Assembly: GCF_000196455.1 (NCBI RefSeq)
Contig: NC_014614.1
Location: 1,033,501-1,097,500 of the forward strand
Origin: Acetoanaerobium sticklandii
Lineage (GTDB): Bacteria > Bacillota > Clostridia > Peptostreptococcales > Filifactoraceae
Reading direction: 5' to 3'
Length of the DNA stretch: 64,000 bases
This document shows, in pieces, positions 35,199 through 44,688 of the stretch. The notes below the pieces were generated by a model. The model saw nothing but the letters and a program-made list of their open reading frames with translations, did no database searches and was not told the DNA's origin. Each line of letters starts with the position of its first letter. The first letter of the stretch is position 1. Position numbers and translations under genes: made by a program.

Positions 35199-35231
35199 GT
35201 AAATAGTGATAATAGAGAAGAGGGTGATTTT

Positions 35232-35495
35232 TTGGCTACGAAACATACCTTAGAAGGAATAAGAAAGAGTATTGAAAAGCACCTGGGAAAAAAGATAATT
35301 CTAAAAGCTAACAAAGGCAGAAAAAAGATTATAGTTAGGGAAGGCATACTTGAAAATGCATATCCTAATGTTTTCGTTGTTAGGCTTGATGGAAACTACG
35401 AAACTACTACTAGAGTATCTTATAGCTATTCTGATGTACTTACATCTACAGTCAAACTCAAACTGAGTAAAAACGACTTAGCTAAACTTTCTTAG
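35232..35495 (+). CDS. veg: Veg protein
   Basis: An 87-residue member of the Veg family, small basic beta-rich proteins conserved in Firmicutes; in Bacillus subtilis veg is strongly expressed and has been linked to biofilm matrix gene expression. The typical signature R-x-x-I-x-K-H-L-G near the start and VRLDGNYETTTRVSYSYSDVLT are intact. The start is TTG 35232, preceded by GAGGGTGAT. It lies just before ispE, the order seen in many Firmicutes, but has its own promoters and terminator. Confidence 0.93.
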   Translation: MATKHTLEGIRKSIEKHLGKKIILKANKGRKKIIVREGILENAYPNVFVVRLDGNYETTTRVSYSYSDVLTSTVKLKLSKNDLAKLS

Positions 35496-35509
35496 TATTA
35501 CTACATAAG

Positions 35510-35544
35510 AAACCCCTTTTATTAAGTTAAGAGGGGTTTTTTGT
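35510..35544 (+). terminator. Rho-independent terminator after veg
   Basis: Stem AAACCCCT / AGGGGTTT followed by six T. Confidence 0.82.
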
Positions 35545-35661
35545 ATGCAGAATTATTTTCGATTATAATTACAGTTTTTATGTATTTTGCAACTTTTGTA
35601 TAGTATAATGTTCTTATTGTATAAAAAATACATTATTATCAATTGTCCTTTTGGAGGAAGT

Positions 35662-36537
35662 ATGGAAAAGTTAGTAGTAAAAGCAAATGCAAAGATAAAC
35701 CTTACTTTGGATGTTATAGATAAACGCGAAGATGGCTACCATTTGTTGGATATGGTAATGCACAGCGTGGGTATATATGATGAAATAACTATAAAAAAGA
35801 ATTATGAAAACAATATAAAGGTAAGCTGTGATAATAATAGCTTAGAAATAGACGAAATGAACTCTGCATTTAAGGCAGCAAAGTTAATTATGGAAGAAAA
35901 AGAATTTTCAGGAGTGGACATACATATTAATAAAACCATACCAATTGGCGCAGGAATGGCTGGGGGAAGTGCAGATGCAGCCGCTGTAATAGTTGGAATA
36001 AATGAGCTTTTTAATCTCAACATGTCACTTGAGGAAATGAAAAGTATAGCTCTTAAAATAGGAGCAGATGTACCCTTTTGTATAGAAGGAGGGTGTGTAA
36101 GAGCAACAGGAATTGGAGAAAAAATGGAAAAGCTCCCAATTATGGATTTGAATCTGCTAATTATTAAGCCAGATGAGTCTATATCTACAGCTTTTGTATA
36201 TAAGAATCTAATTCTTTCAGAACTTGCAAATAGACCTGACAATAATGGCTTTATAAAGGCTATGAATAATAATTTAGATGAGATGGTAAAAACTATGGGT
36301 AATGTATTAGAAAGTGTTACAGCAAGTAAAGTTTCATTTATAAACGAAATAAAAAAAGATATGATAAATGGCAAGGCGAAAATTTCTATGATGACTGGCA
36401 GTGGAACTGCAGTATTTGGAATTTTCGAATCCATTTCAGATTTGAAAGATTGCTATGAGAGTTTAAGATTTAAATATAATGAAATTTTTGTAACTAAAAC
36501 AGAGAGAGGAGGAGTTTATATTGAATCGAGGGATTAA
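35662..36537 (+). CDS. ispE: 4-(cytidine 5'-diphospho)-2-C-methyl-D-erythritol kinase
   Basis: ATP-dependent kinase of the non-mevalonate isoprenoid pathway. The GHMP-kinase ATP motif PIGAGMAGGSADAAA and the N-terminal VKANAKINLTLDV motif are clear, and the C-terminal MTGSGTAVFG motif is present. Start ATG 35662 has GGAGG at 35653-35657; an upstream in-frame ATG would add 25 hydrophobic residues without a ribosome site. The stop overlaps the GntR regulator start by 17 bp. Confidence 0.95.
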   Translation: MEKLVVKANAKINLTLDVIDKREDGYHLLDMVMHSVGIYDEITIKKNYENNIKVSCDNNSLEIDEMNSAFKAAKLIMEEKEFSGVDIHINKTIPIGAGMAGGSADAAAVIVGINELFNLNMSLEEMKSIALKIGADVPFCIEGGCVRATGIGEKMEKLPIMDLNLLIIKPDESISTAFVYKNLILSELANRPDNNGFIKAMNNNLDEMVKTMGNVLESVTASKVSFINEIKKDMINGKAKISMMTGSGTAVFGIFESISDLKDCYESLRFKYNEIFVTKTERGGVYIESRD

Positions 36538-37201
36538 TAAGCTCAATATAAAAGATATAAAACCACTTAGAGAAATTGTATTCGAGCATCTTAGAAATGC
36601 AATTTTAGATGGAACGTTGCTACCTGGAGAGAGGTTAATGGAAGTTCAGCTAGCTGACAAGCTAGGTGTGTCTAGAACTCCTATTAGAGAAGCTATTAGA
36701 AAGCTAGAGCTAGAAGGTTTAGTAGAAATGATTCCTAGAAGAGGGGCTCAGGTTTCAGATCTTTCTGTAAAAGATGTAGCTGATGTGCTTGAAGTAAGAG
36801 AAACCTTAGAAGGCTTAGCAGCATCACTAGCTGCAGTCAATATGAGTGAAGAAGAGCTTAAGGAGCTAGAAAAAGCGTATATAGCCCTTATTAAAAGTGT
36901 AGAGGAAAAAAATATTGAAAAAATTATAAGATGGGATTCTAGATTCCATGATGTTTTGTTAAGTGCCTCTAGAAATCCAAGATTAGTAAAGGTTAATGCT
37001 GTTCTTATAGAGCAAGTTCATAGATTTAGAAAAAGCTATATTGAAGACATTACTACAGCGAAATATATAGTTCATAGCCACAAAAAAATATTAGATGCTT
37101 TAAAATCTAGGGATCCAGAGATATCTAGAGCTTGTGCTATGGAACATATAAGAGAGGTAAAGGAGTTCATACTCGATAAATACAAAAAAAAGGCTAGGTG
37201 A
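36521..37201 (+). CDS. GntR-family regulator with FCD domain
   Basis: A 226-residue transcription factor. The N-terminal GntR winged helix (EIVFEHLRNAILDGTLLPGERL, VSRTPIREAIRKLELEGLV) is followed by an all-helical FCD ligand domain with metal-binding Asp and His residues (WDSRFHDVLL, HSHKKIL, AMEHIREV). FCD regulators usually sense small organic acids bound with a metal ion. The start is TTG 36521 with GAGGAG in front. It overlaps both ispE (17 bp) and the ddl start region (4 bp), so all are cotranslated. Confidence 0.88.
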   Translation: MNRGINKLNIKDIKPLREIVFEHLRNAILDGTLLPGERLMEVQLADKLGVSRTPIREAIRKLELEGLVEMIPRRGAQVSDLSVKDVADVLEVRETLEGLAASLAAVNMSEEELKELEKAYIALIKSVEEKNIEKIIRWDSRFHDVLLSASRNPRLVKVNAVLIEQVHRFRKSYIEDITTAKYIVHSHKKILDALKSRDPEISRACAMEHIREVKEFILDKYKKKAR

Positions 37202-37206
37202 AAATA

Positions 37207-38278
37207 ATGAACATTGGATTAATATTTGGTGGAAAATCTGCAGAGTATGAAGTTTCACTTCAGTCTGCAATGCATATTTACAAAAGACTTAATAAGGATG
37301 TTCATAATGTATATCTCATAGGAATGGACAGAGATGGTTTTATGCATTACTTTGATGGAAGCATCGAAGAGGTTTCAGATGGAAGCTGGTTCGATAAAAA
37401 AACTTCAGCTGAAGTGATTTTATATAGTAACAAGAAAAAACCAGGAATTTATGATAATGATAAAGTGATTGCTGAGCTTGAGCTTGTTTTTCCAGTTCTT
37501 CATGGACCATATGGTGAAGATGGAAAGCTTCAAGGTTTACTAGAGCTTTCTGGTATACCATACGTAGGATGTTCAGTCCTAGCATCTGCTAACGGAATGG
37601 ATAAGGATATGGCGAAGAAAATATTCTCGTATGAAGGGATAAACCAAGTACCTCATATAACTTGCTATTCATATGAGCAAACACAAGAGATTGTTTCAAG
37701 AGCAGAAGCCAATTTAGGGTATCCTTGTTTTATTAAACCAGCCAATATGGGATCAAGTGTTGGAATATCAAAAGCTAAAGATAAACAACAGCTGGTTTTA
37801 GCTATGCAAAAAGCTTTTGAGTATGATCATAAAATAATAATTGAAAAAGGTGTTAATGCAAGAGAAATAGAAGTTGCAGTGCTAGGCAATTGCGATAATA
37901 TTAGAATATCAGTTGCTGGAGAGATAATTCCTTCAGATGAGTTTTACGATTATGATGCTAAGTACAAAAGCAATGCATCTCAGCTTATCATACCAGCAGA
38001 CCTTAGTTTTGAAGCTGATAGACAGATTCAAGACATGGCATATAGAGCATATAAAGGCTTAAATGCAGAGGGACTTTGCAGAATAAGATTTTTTTGTAGA
38101 CAAGGATACTCAAAAGGTGTATCTTAATGAAGTTAACTCAATGCCAGGATTTACATCTATTAGCATGTATCCTAAGCTTTGGGAAAATAGTGGAGTATCT
38201 TATGAAAACTTGTTAGAAGAACTAATTGACTTAGCTATACAAAGACATAAAAGAGATTCTTCTAAAAAGAATATGTAG
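37207..38278 (+). pseudogene. ddl: D-alanine--D-alanine ligase, interrupted by a one-base frameshift
   Basis: Joins two D-Ala for peptidoglycan. The first frame runs from ATG 37207 (AGGTGA upstream) through FGGKSAEYEVSLQ, HGPYGEDG and KPANMGSSVG but ends at 38127. At 38085-38086 there appears to be one extra A. Removing it restores C-R-I-D-F-F-V-D-K and then YLNEVNSMPGFTSIS, ending at TAG 38278. The restored Asp is the expected metal ligand, followed by the conserved N-E-V-N metal site. A T7 run starts at 38089. This may be a real mutation or a sequencing error; ddl is normally essential unless a second copy exists. Confidence 0.85.
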
Positions 38279-38301
38279 GTGTTAGTTGAAAGGTGATACA
38301 T

Positions 38302-38727
38302 TTGAATAAGGCAATTATAAATATAAGAACTACTCAGTTAGACATTAATACAAAGCAAGATGAAGTTATTGAGTTAATAACAGAAGGAAAGTTTTACAAA
38401 AAAAGCGATGCTTATTATCTTGTTTATGATGAGAGCGAAATTTCTGGAATGCAAGGAACGACTACTACATTAAAAATAAAAGATAATCAAGTTGTTTTAA
38501 GAAGGCTAGGGAGTAACTCCTCAACTATGGAGTTTGAAAAGAATAAAAGACATAGGACTCAGTATAAAACACCATATGGAAGTATGACAATGGAAATGCT
38601 GACTAAAAGTGTGGATGTTTATATTAAAGAAGAGCCTCTTGAAATAGATATCACAATAGAATATGATATTTTGATAAAAAATATGTTTGAAGGAAAAAAC
38701 AGTATGCACATAACTGTTAATAAATAA
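38302..38727 (+). CDS. DUF1934 (YwiB-like) family protein
   Basis: A 141-residue protein of a lipocalin-like beta-barrel family found in Firmicutes. Repeating strands are visible (AIINIRTTQ, AYYLVYDESEI, TTTTLKIKDNQVVLRRLG, DVYIKEEPLEIDITIEYDI) and the central SSTMEFEKNKRHRTQYKTPYG motif is typical. Function is unknown. I choose TTG 38302, after AAGGTGAT, over GTG 38293 inside that site. It lies between ddl and tilS in one direction. Confidence 0.75.
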   Translation: MNKAIINIRTTQLDINTKQDEVIELITEGKFYKKSDAYYLVYDESEISGMQGTTTTLKIKDNQVVLRRLGSNSSTMEFEKNKRHRTQYKTPYGSMTMEMLTKSVDVYIKEEPLEIDITIEYDILIKNMFEGKNSMHITVNK

Positions 38728-38757
38728 AAGATGAATATATTGTAAAGGATGAACTCG

Positions 38758-40152
38758 ATGGTTATTGAAAAAATTAAGCAAACCATAGAAAGAGAAAATC
38801 TTATAGAAAATAAAGATAAAATTTTGGTAGCTCTATCTGGAGGACCAGATTCAGTATGTCTGTTGCATGCTTTAAAAAAATTGGAGACATATTATAATAT
38901 AAAAATTTATGCTGCTCATTTAAACCATAAAATTAGGGGGATAGAAGCCCAAAAGGACGCACTTTATGCAGCAAAATTATGTGATGAGCTAGATGTCCCT
39001 TTTTTTGTAAAAGCTATAGATGTACCAGCCTATGCAAAAGAAAAGAAAATGACACTAGAAGAAGCTGCGAGAAAATTGAGATATGATATGCTTTTTGAAG
39101 TGAAAAATCGTATAGGAGCGAAAAAAATCGCTGTAGCTCATAATCTAGACGATCAAGCAGAAACAGTTATAATGAGGCTTATACGTGGTACAGGAATCAC
39201 AGGTCTTAAGGGCATGGATTATAAAAGGGGAGACGGAGTTATTAGGCCTCTTATGGATATTTCAAAAGCTAACATTGTAAGTTATTGCGATGAAAACAAA
39301 CTGAACCCTAGAATAGATTACACAAATTTAGAAACAGAATATACAAGAAATAAGATTCGACTAAAATTACTTCCTTTTATAGAGCAAGAATTTTCTGCTA
39401 ATATAAAGGATACAATTTCAAGAATGGCAAATATATTAAGAGAAGATAGCGATTATCTAGAAGCTGAAGCTCAAAGAATTTTCGAAGAGCAGGTACTGGA
39501 AAATACAAATGAAATCATTAAACTTGATATAGAAGAGCTGAAAAGTACTCATTCTTCTTTGGTAAAAAGACTTATTAGGATGGCTATTAAAACTTTAGCT
39601 GGGACACTTGAAGGAATTGATAATGTACATATAGAGGATATATTAGCTCTTATAAAAAATTCTAAGAATCAGCTTAAGCTTAATCTTCCTAAAGGATTGA
39701 TGATATATAAAACAACAGATGGTTTAATTTTTACTTTTGAAGAAATATCTTTTGAAAATGTAAATTACAACTATATTTTGAAACCAGATGGGTATATACA
39801 AATAGATGAAATCGGTATGCGCATTGAATCTAAAATCATGTCAAAAGAAAGATGCATTGCACTTCCGACAGGTCAGTATACCAAAGCTTTTGATTATGAT
39901 AAAATCAAAGGTGATTTAATTGTCAGATCACGATTAGATGGTGACAGAATGAAACCTATGGGGTTAGGAGGGACGAAAAAGCTTAAAGACATTTTTATTG
40001 ATTTAAAAATCCCAAGAGAAAAAAGAAACAGTATTGCTGTACTTTCAGATGACAAAGGAATCTTGTGGCTTATGGGACATAAGATTAGCGAGGATTATAA
40101 AATTGATGAAAATACTAAAAGGGTCATTAGAATAACTTGTAAAACTTTATAA
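38758..40152 (+). CDS. tilS: tRNA(Ile)-lysidine synthetase
   Basis: Modifies C34 of tRNA-Ile(CAU) to lysidine so that it reads AUA codons, using ATP and lysine. The PP-loop SGGPDSVCLLHAL lies near residue 27. The AHLNHKIRG and HNLDDQAETVIMRLIRGTG motifs and the C-terminal TilS domain (RLDGDRMKPMGLGGTKKLKD) are present. ATG 38758 is well spaced from AAAGGA; ATG 38749 overlaps it. It precedes ftsH, the usual order, but the hpt gene commonly found between them is absent. Confidence 0.95.
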   Translation: MVIEKIKQTIERENLIENKDKILVALSGGPDSVCLLHALKKLETYYNIKIYAAHLNHKIRGIEAQKDALYAAKLCDELDVPFFVKAIDVPAYAKEKKMTLEEAARKLRYDMLFEVKNRIGAKKIAVAHNLDDQAETVIMRLIRGTGITGLKGMDYKRGDGVIRPLMDISKANIVSYCDENKLNPRIDYTNLETEYTRNKIRLKLLPFIEQEFSANIKDTISRMANILREDSDYLEAEAQRIFEEQVLENTNEIIKLDIEELKSTHSSLVKRLIRMAIKTLAGTLEGIDNVHIEDILALIKNSKNQLKLNLPKGLMIYKTTDGLIFTFEEISFENVNYNYILKPDGYIQIDEIGMRIESKIMSKERCIALPTGQYTKAFDYDKIKGDLIVRSRLDGDRMKPMGLGGTKKLKDIFIDLKIPREKRNSIAVLSDDKGILWLMGHKISEDYKIDENTKRVIRITCKTL

Positions 40153-40218
40153 AAAAAATGTTGTATGATATACTTTGATATATCTTAAATCGAAATAGTT
40201 AGAGAGGAGGGCTTCTTT

Positions 40219-42189
40219 TTGAAAAAATTTTTCAGAGGAGCAGGCTTTTATCTACTTATATTTTTAATTATCATCTCGGTTGTTCAGCTTTTTGGGAACC
40301 AGACTCAGGAGATTAGGGATATACCGTTTTCAGAGTTTTACCAAAATCTTAAAGCAGAAGATGTTAAAGAGGTAAAATTTGTAGATAGAAGAATTACAGG
40401 AACTTTAAAGAGTACAAATGAAACATTTACGTCGTATTTACCTTATTCAATCAATGAGGAGAGCTTGTCTTCGGAAATATTAAAACAAGCACAAGAGAAA
40501 AAGCTAGTAGTTACAGGAGAGCCTGTACCAGCTACACCTTGGCTTATTGAAATACTGCCTTCACTATTTATGATATTGATTTTTGTAGTGATTTGGTTCG
40601 TGTTTATGCAGCAGTCTCAAGGTGGCGGTAGCAAGGTTATGAATTTTGGAAAGTCCAAAGCAAAAATGCATAAAGGTGATGAAAAAGTTAAAGTAACTTT
40701 TAAGGAAGTCGCTGGACTAGACGAAGAAAAAGAGGAGCTTGAGGAAATCGTAGATTTCTTAAAAAATCCTAAAAAATATATTGAGTTAGGAGCTAGAATA
40801 CCAAAAGGTATATTAATGGTAGGCCCTCCTGGAACAGGTAAAACATATCTTTCTAAGGCAGTTGCTGGAGAAGCTAAAGTGCCATTTTTCTCTATAAGTG
40901 GTTCTGACTTTGTTGAGATGTTTGTCGGAGTCGGAGCATCTAGAGTGAGAGATTTGTTTGAACAAGCCAAAAAATCAGCTCCATGTATCATTTTCATAGA
41001 CGAGATTGATGCAGTAGGAAGAAAAAGAGGAGCAGGTCTTGGAGGCGGACATGATGAAAGAGAACAAACACTTAATCAGCTTTTAGTTGAAATGGATGGC
41101 TTTGGAGTAAATGAAGGAGTTATTATCATGGCTGCTACAAACAGACCTGATATTTTGGATCCTGCTTTACTTAGACCAGGTCGTTTCGATAGACAGGTGC
41201 TAGTTGGTTCGCCAGACGCAAAAGGCAGAGAAGAGATTCTAAAAGTTCATGCAAGAAATAAGCCTCTGGCTGAAGATGTAAATTTAAAGGTTCTTGCAAG
41301 AAGAACACCAGGATTTACGCCAGCCGATATAGAAAATCTTATGAACGAAGCGGCACTTCTTACAGCAAGACTAAATGAGAAAACAATAAAAATGGATACA
41401 ATAGAAGAAGCAATTACTAAGGTTATAGCTGGTATTCCGAAAAAGTCAAAAGTAATAAGTGAAAAAGAAAGAAAGCTTACAGCATATCATGAAGCAGGTC
41501 ATGCTGTTGTGGCATCACTATTACCTCATACAGACCCTGTTCATCAGGTTACTATTATTCCAAGAGGTAGAGCTGGAGGATTCACAATGATTCTCCCTAC
41601 TGAAGATAAATACTATGCTACAAAAACTGAAATGGAAGAGCAATTAGTGCATCTATTAGGTGGTAGAGTAGCTGAAAGATTAGTTTTAGATGATATATCA
41701 ACTGGAGCTCAAAATGACTTGGAAAGAGTATCTGCAATTGCTCGTGCTATGGTTACAAAATATGCAATGAGTGAAAAGCTTGGTTCTATGGCATTTGGAG
41801 ATTCTTCGGATGAAGTTTTCCTAGGAAGAGACTTTACTACTAGAAGAAATTATTCTGAAGAGGTAGCTTCAGAAATTGATAGAGAAATAAGAAGGATAGT
41901 AGATGAAGCATATCATATGACAGAAAAGCTTCTTAGTGATAATATAGAGAAGCTTCATGGTGTTGCAAAAGCATTGTTAAAATACGAAACTCTTGATGCT
42001 GCTCAATTCCAAAAAGCTTTTGCTGGTGAGCTTGATTTGACAGATGATGATCTAGAGTCAAGTGATGAAGCTAAGTCAGAAACTAAAGAAGAAATAGGTC
42101 AGTTTATTGATGAAACTATCAGCAGTGAAACTGTTTCTGATACTCCTTCTGAAATTAAACTTGATGATGAAAGTGAAAAAGAAGTTTAG
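40219..42189 (+). CDS. ftsH: ATP-dependent zinc metalloprotease FtsH
   Basis: A membrane-anchored AAA+ protease of 656 residues. Two transmembrane helices (about 7-25 and 110-130) flank an extracytoplasmic domain. The AAA module has Walker A GPPGTGKT, Walker B IIFIDEIDA and the SRH region ATNRPDILDPALLRPGRFDRQ. The zinc site is HEAGH. The C-terminal tail is rich in Asp, Glu and Ser. It degrades misfolded membrane proteins and regulators. Translation starts at TTG 40219 after GAGGAGG. A strong terminator follows. Confidence 0.97.
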   Translation: MKKFFRGAGFYLLIFLIIISVVQLFGNQTQEIRDIPFSEFYQNLKAEDVKEVKFVDRRITGTLKSTNETFTSYLPYSINEESLSSEILKQAQEKKLVVTGEPVPATPWLIEILPSLFMILIFVVIWFVFMQQSQGGGSKVMNFGKSKAKMHKGDEKVKVTFKEVAGLDEEKEELEEIVDFLKNPKKYIELGARIPKGILMVGPPGTGKTYLSKAVAGEAKVPFFSISGSDFVEMFVGVGASRVRDLFEQAKKSAPCIIFIDEIDAVGRKRGAGLGGGHDEREQTLNQLLVEMDGFGVNEGVIIMAATNRPDILDPALLRPGRFDRQVLVGSPDAKGREEILKVHARNKPLAEDVNLKVLARRTPGFTPADIENLMNEAALLTARLNEKTIKMDTIEEAITKVIAGIPKKSKVISEKERKLTAYHEAGHAVVASLLPHTDPVHQVTIIPRGRAGGFTMILPTEDKYYATKTEMEEQLVHLLGGRVAERLVLDDISTGAQNDLERVSAIARAMVTKYAMSEKLGSMAFGDSSDEVFLGRDFTTRRNYSEEVASEIDREIRRIVDEAYHMTEKLLSDNIEKLHGVAKALLKYETLDAAQFQKAFAGELDLTDDDLESSDEAKSETKEEIGQFIDETISSETVSDTPSEIKLDDESEKEV

Positions 42190-42222
42190 TAAAAAAGTTA
42201 GATTTAGATATTAAATAAGCTT

Positions 42223-42269
42223 AAAGCGCCTATCTGCTATTTTAAAATTAGCAATATGGCGCTTTTTTC
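42223..42269 (+). terminator. Rho-independent terminator after ftsH
   Basis: Stem AAAGCGCC-TAT / ATA-GGCGCTTT with an inner TGCTA-TAGCA hairpin and six T. Confidence 0.82.
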
Positions 42270-42540
42270 ATTGTGCATGATTAAAATTGTAATTCTGCAA
42301 AAAATACAATTTAACAATTAGCTTATAGCTGAAAAATAGAGGTTTTATAAGTCTTTATGATTAACTAGTGAATACAAAAATGCATTTTATGGCATGAAAT
42401 AATTCTTAGTCAAGAAATCATGAAATTTTTTCACTCAATTGCATGAAAATTACTCTGATTTATAAAGACAAATTACAAAAAGTGTGTTAATCTTGTAGTT
42501 GGTTCCCAAACAAACATAACTATCTAGGGAGGAAGTAAAA
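42270..42540 (+). promoter_or_regulatory. Intergenic and promoter region upstream of the mutase cluster
   Basis: No gene is seen between the ftsH terminator and the mutase start. A possible promoter is TTGCAT (42439-42444) with TATAAA (42461-42466), 16 bp apart. GTCTTTAT (42351-42358) and ATAAAGAC (42462-42469) form a distant inverted repeat, and GCATGAAA recurs twice. I see no cobalamin riboswitch core. Confidence 0.4.
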
Positions 42541-44220
42541 ATGTTTAATAAGAATGATGTTTCAAAAATCAGAGAGACTGTAGAATCCTGGGAAGCTACA
42601 AAAGTAAAAAAGGCTCTGGAAAAATTCCCAGAAAGAAAAGAGACTTTTAAAAACTCATCGGAGATTGAAGTTAAAAGACTTTATACTCCAGCTGATATCG
42701 AAGAACTTGATTATGAAAGAGATTTGGGAATACCTGCTCAGTATCCATTCACTAGAGGCGTGCAAGACACCATGTACAGAGGTAGATTCTGGACTATGAG
42801 AATGTATGCAGGATTTGCTACAGCAGAGGAATCAAATAAAAGATACAAGTACCTTATTGAGCAAGGCTCTATGGGATTATCGGTTGCTTTTGACCTACCT
42901 ACTCAAATGGGATATGATTCAAGTGATGAAATATCTAAAGGTGAAGTCGGTAAAGTTGGAGTAGCTATAGACTCTTTAGCAGATATGGAAATTCTATTTG
43001 ATGGAATTCCTTTAGATAAGGTTTCGACTTCTATGACAATTAATGCTCCAGCGGCAGTATTACTTGCAATGTATATTGCAGTGGCTGAAAAACAAGGAGT
43101 TACTTCAGATAAATTACGTGGTACTATTCAAAATGACATACTAAAAGAGTACGTTGCAAGAGGTACATATATTTTCCCTGTAAAACCGTCTATGAGACTT
43201 ATCACTAATATATTCGAATACTGTTCTAAAGAAGTTCCTCTTTGGAATACTATCAGTATATCAGGATATCATATCAGAGAAGCAGGCTCTACTGCTGCTC
43301 AAGAAATTGCATTTACACTTTCAAATGGTATAGCTTATGTTCAGGCCGCTATAGATGCAGGTCTTGATGTAGACAGCTTTGCTCCAAGACTTTCATTCTT
43401 CTTTAATGCTCATAATGATTTATTTGAAGAAGTTGCTAAGTATAGAGCAGCTAGAAGAATCTGGGCTAAAGTTATGAAAAATAGATTTAATGCAACTAAT
43501 CCTAAATCAATGATGTTAAAATTCCACACTCAAACTGGTGGATCAACTCTTACAGCTCAGCAACCAGAAAACAATATCGTAAGAGTTGCAATCCAGACTT
43601 TAGCTGCTGTACTTGGTGGAACTCAGTCTCTACACACAAACTCAAAGGATGAAGCATTAGCGCTTCCTACTGAAGCATCAGTTAGAACTGCTCTTAGAAC
43701 TCAACAAATTGTTGCTCATGAAAGCGGAGCGGCTGATACTATAGATCCACTTGCAGGTTCATATTATGTAGAATCGCTTACAAATCAATTAGAAGATGAA
43801 GCTATGGAGCTAATTAACAAGATTGACGATTTAGGTGGTTCTCCATCTGCAATTGAAAAAGGATATATGCAACAAGAAATTATGGATGCATCATATACTT
43901 ACCAAAAAGAAATTGAATCGGGCAAAAGAATTATAGTAGGAATGAACAAATTCCAAGTTGAAGAGCCAAAACCAACAGGATTACTTAGAGTTGATCCTAT
44001 AGTAGGAGAACTACAAGAAAATAAAATTGCTGACCTTAAGCAAAAAAGAGATTCTCAAAAAGTAGAGCAGGCTTTAGCTTCACTTAAAAATGCATGTAGT
44101 ACGGATGAGAACTTAATGCCATATATACTAGATGCTGTAAAAGCTTATGCAACTTTAGGCGAAATCTCCAACGTTATGAGAGATGTGTTTGGAGAATACA
44201 AGCAATCTGTAATACTTTAA
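42541..44220 (+). CDS. mcmA: Methylmalonyl-CoA mutase, large (catalytic) subunit
   Basis: TIM-barrel substrate-binding chain of a split adenosylcobalamin mutase, 559 residues, interconverting succinyl-CoA and (R)-methylmalonyl-CoA. The MYAGFATAEESN motif carries Tyr89 and KPSMRL carries Arg219; these agree with methylmalonyl- rather than isobutyryl-CoA mutase, in which the corresponding residues are Phe and Gln. The FHTQTGGSTLTAQQPENN motif is conserved. GGGAGG precedes the ATG. The cobalamin-binding domain is a separate gene 36 bp downstream. It heads an eight-gene cluster leading to propionyl-CoA. Confidence 0.94.
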   Translation: MFNKNDVSKIRETVESWEATKVKKALEKFPERKETFKNSSEIEVKRLYTPADIEELDYERDLGIPAQYPFTRGVQDTMYRGRFWTMRMYAGFATAEESNKRYKYLIEQGSMGLSVAFDLPTQMGYDSSDEISKGEVGKVGVAIDSLADMEILFDGIPLDKVSTSMTINAPAAVLLAMYIAVAEKQGVTSDKLRGTIQNDILKEYVARGTYIFPVKPSMRLITNIFEYCSKEVPLWNTISISGYHIREAGSTAAQEIAFTLSNGIAYVQAAIDAGLDVDSFAPRLSFFFNAHNDLFEEVAKYRAARRIWAKVMKNRFNATNPKSMMLKFHTQTGGSTLTAQQPENNIVRVAIQTLAAVLGGTQSLHTNSKDEALALPTEASVRTALRTQQIVAHESGAADTIDPLAGSYYVESLTNQLEDEAMELINKIDDLGGSPSAIEKGYMQQEIMDASYTYQKEIESGKRIIVGMNKFQVEEPKPTGLLRVDPIVGELQENKIADLKQKRDSQKVEQALASLKNACSTDENLMPYILDAVKAYATLGEISNVMRDVFGEYKQSVIL

Positions 44221-44256
44221 TTATAATATTTATATAGATTTGGGGAGGAAACCAAA

Positions 44257-44661
44257 ATGGATAGACCTATTCGTGTTTTAGTTGCTAAGCCAGGGCTAGA
44301 TGGCCATGACAGAGGCGCAAAAATTATAGCTAGAGCTCTTAGAGATGCAGGTATGGAAGTTATATATACAGGACTTAGACAAACTCCAGACCAAATAGTT
44401 CAAGCAGCTATACAAGAAGATGTGGATGTAGTAGCAATGAGTATCTTATCAGGAGCTCACAGTCACCTTCTTCCAAAAGTAGTAGAGTTATTGAAAGTTG
44501 AAAATGTTTTTGATGAAATTCTTGTCATAGGTGGAGGAGTTATTCCAGATGACGATATCCCTGAACTTAAGGAAAAGGGAATTTCTGAGGTATTTACTCC
44601 AGGTACACCTACACAAATTACAATAGACTTTATAAAAGAGAATATTAAGAAAAAAGCTTAA
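44257..44661 (+). CDS. mcmB: Methylmalonyl-CoA mutase, cobalamin-binding subunit
   Basis: A 134-residue B12-binding flavodoxin-like chain. The cobalt-ligating signature D-x-H-x-x-G is in GLDGHDRGAKIIA, with the downstream SILSGAHSHL and GGGVIPDDD motifs forming the nucleotide-tail pocket. It pairs with the large subunit encoded immediately upstream; both are needed for activity. GGGGAGG precedes the ATG. Confidence 0.95.
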   Translation: MDRPIRVLVAKPGLDGHDRGAKIIARALRDAGMEVIYTGLRQTPDQIVQAAIQEDVDVVAMSILSGAHSHLLPKVVELLKVENVFDEILVIGGGVIPDDDIPELKEKGISEVFTPGTPTQITIDFIKENIKKKA

Positions 44662-44688
44662 AAATTTATATTAAGGCAGGTAAAATCA

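Noticed and set aside
35802..36434. 210-codon open frame on the minus strand
   Set aside because: It is fully antisense to ispE, low in complexity (Ile/Ser/Phe-rich) and has no homologue that I recognise; ispE has all its motifs.
38085..38100. Programmed frameshifting in ddl at the T7 run
   Set aside because: Dropping one T would restore the frame but leave Arg at the expected Asp metal ligand; an extra A explains the conserved sequence better.
42270..42540. Possible cobalamin riboswitch before the mutase cluster
   Set aside because: The conserved B12-box core is not present; B12-dependent enzymes often lack riboswitch control.
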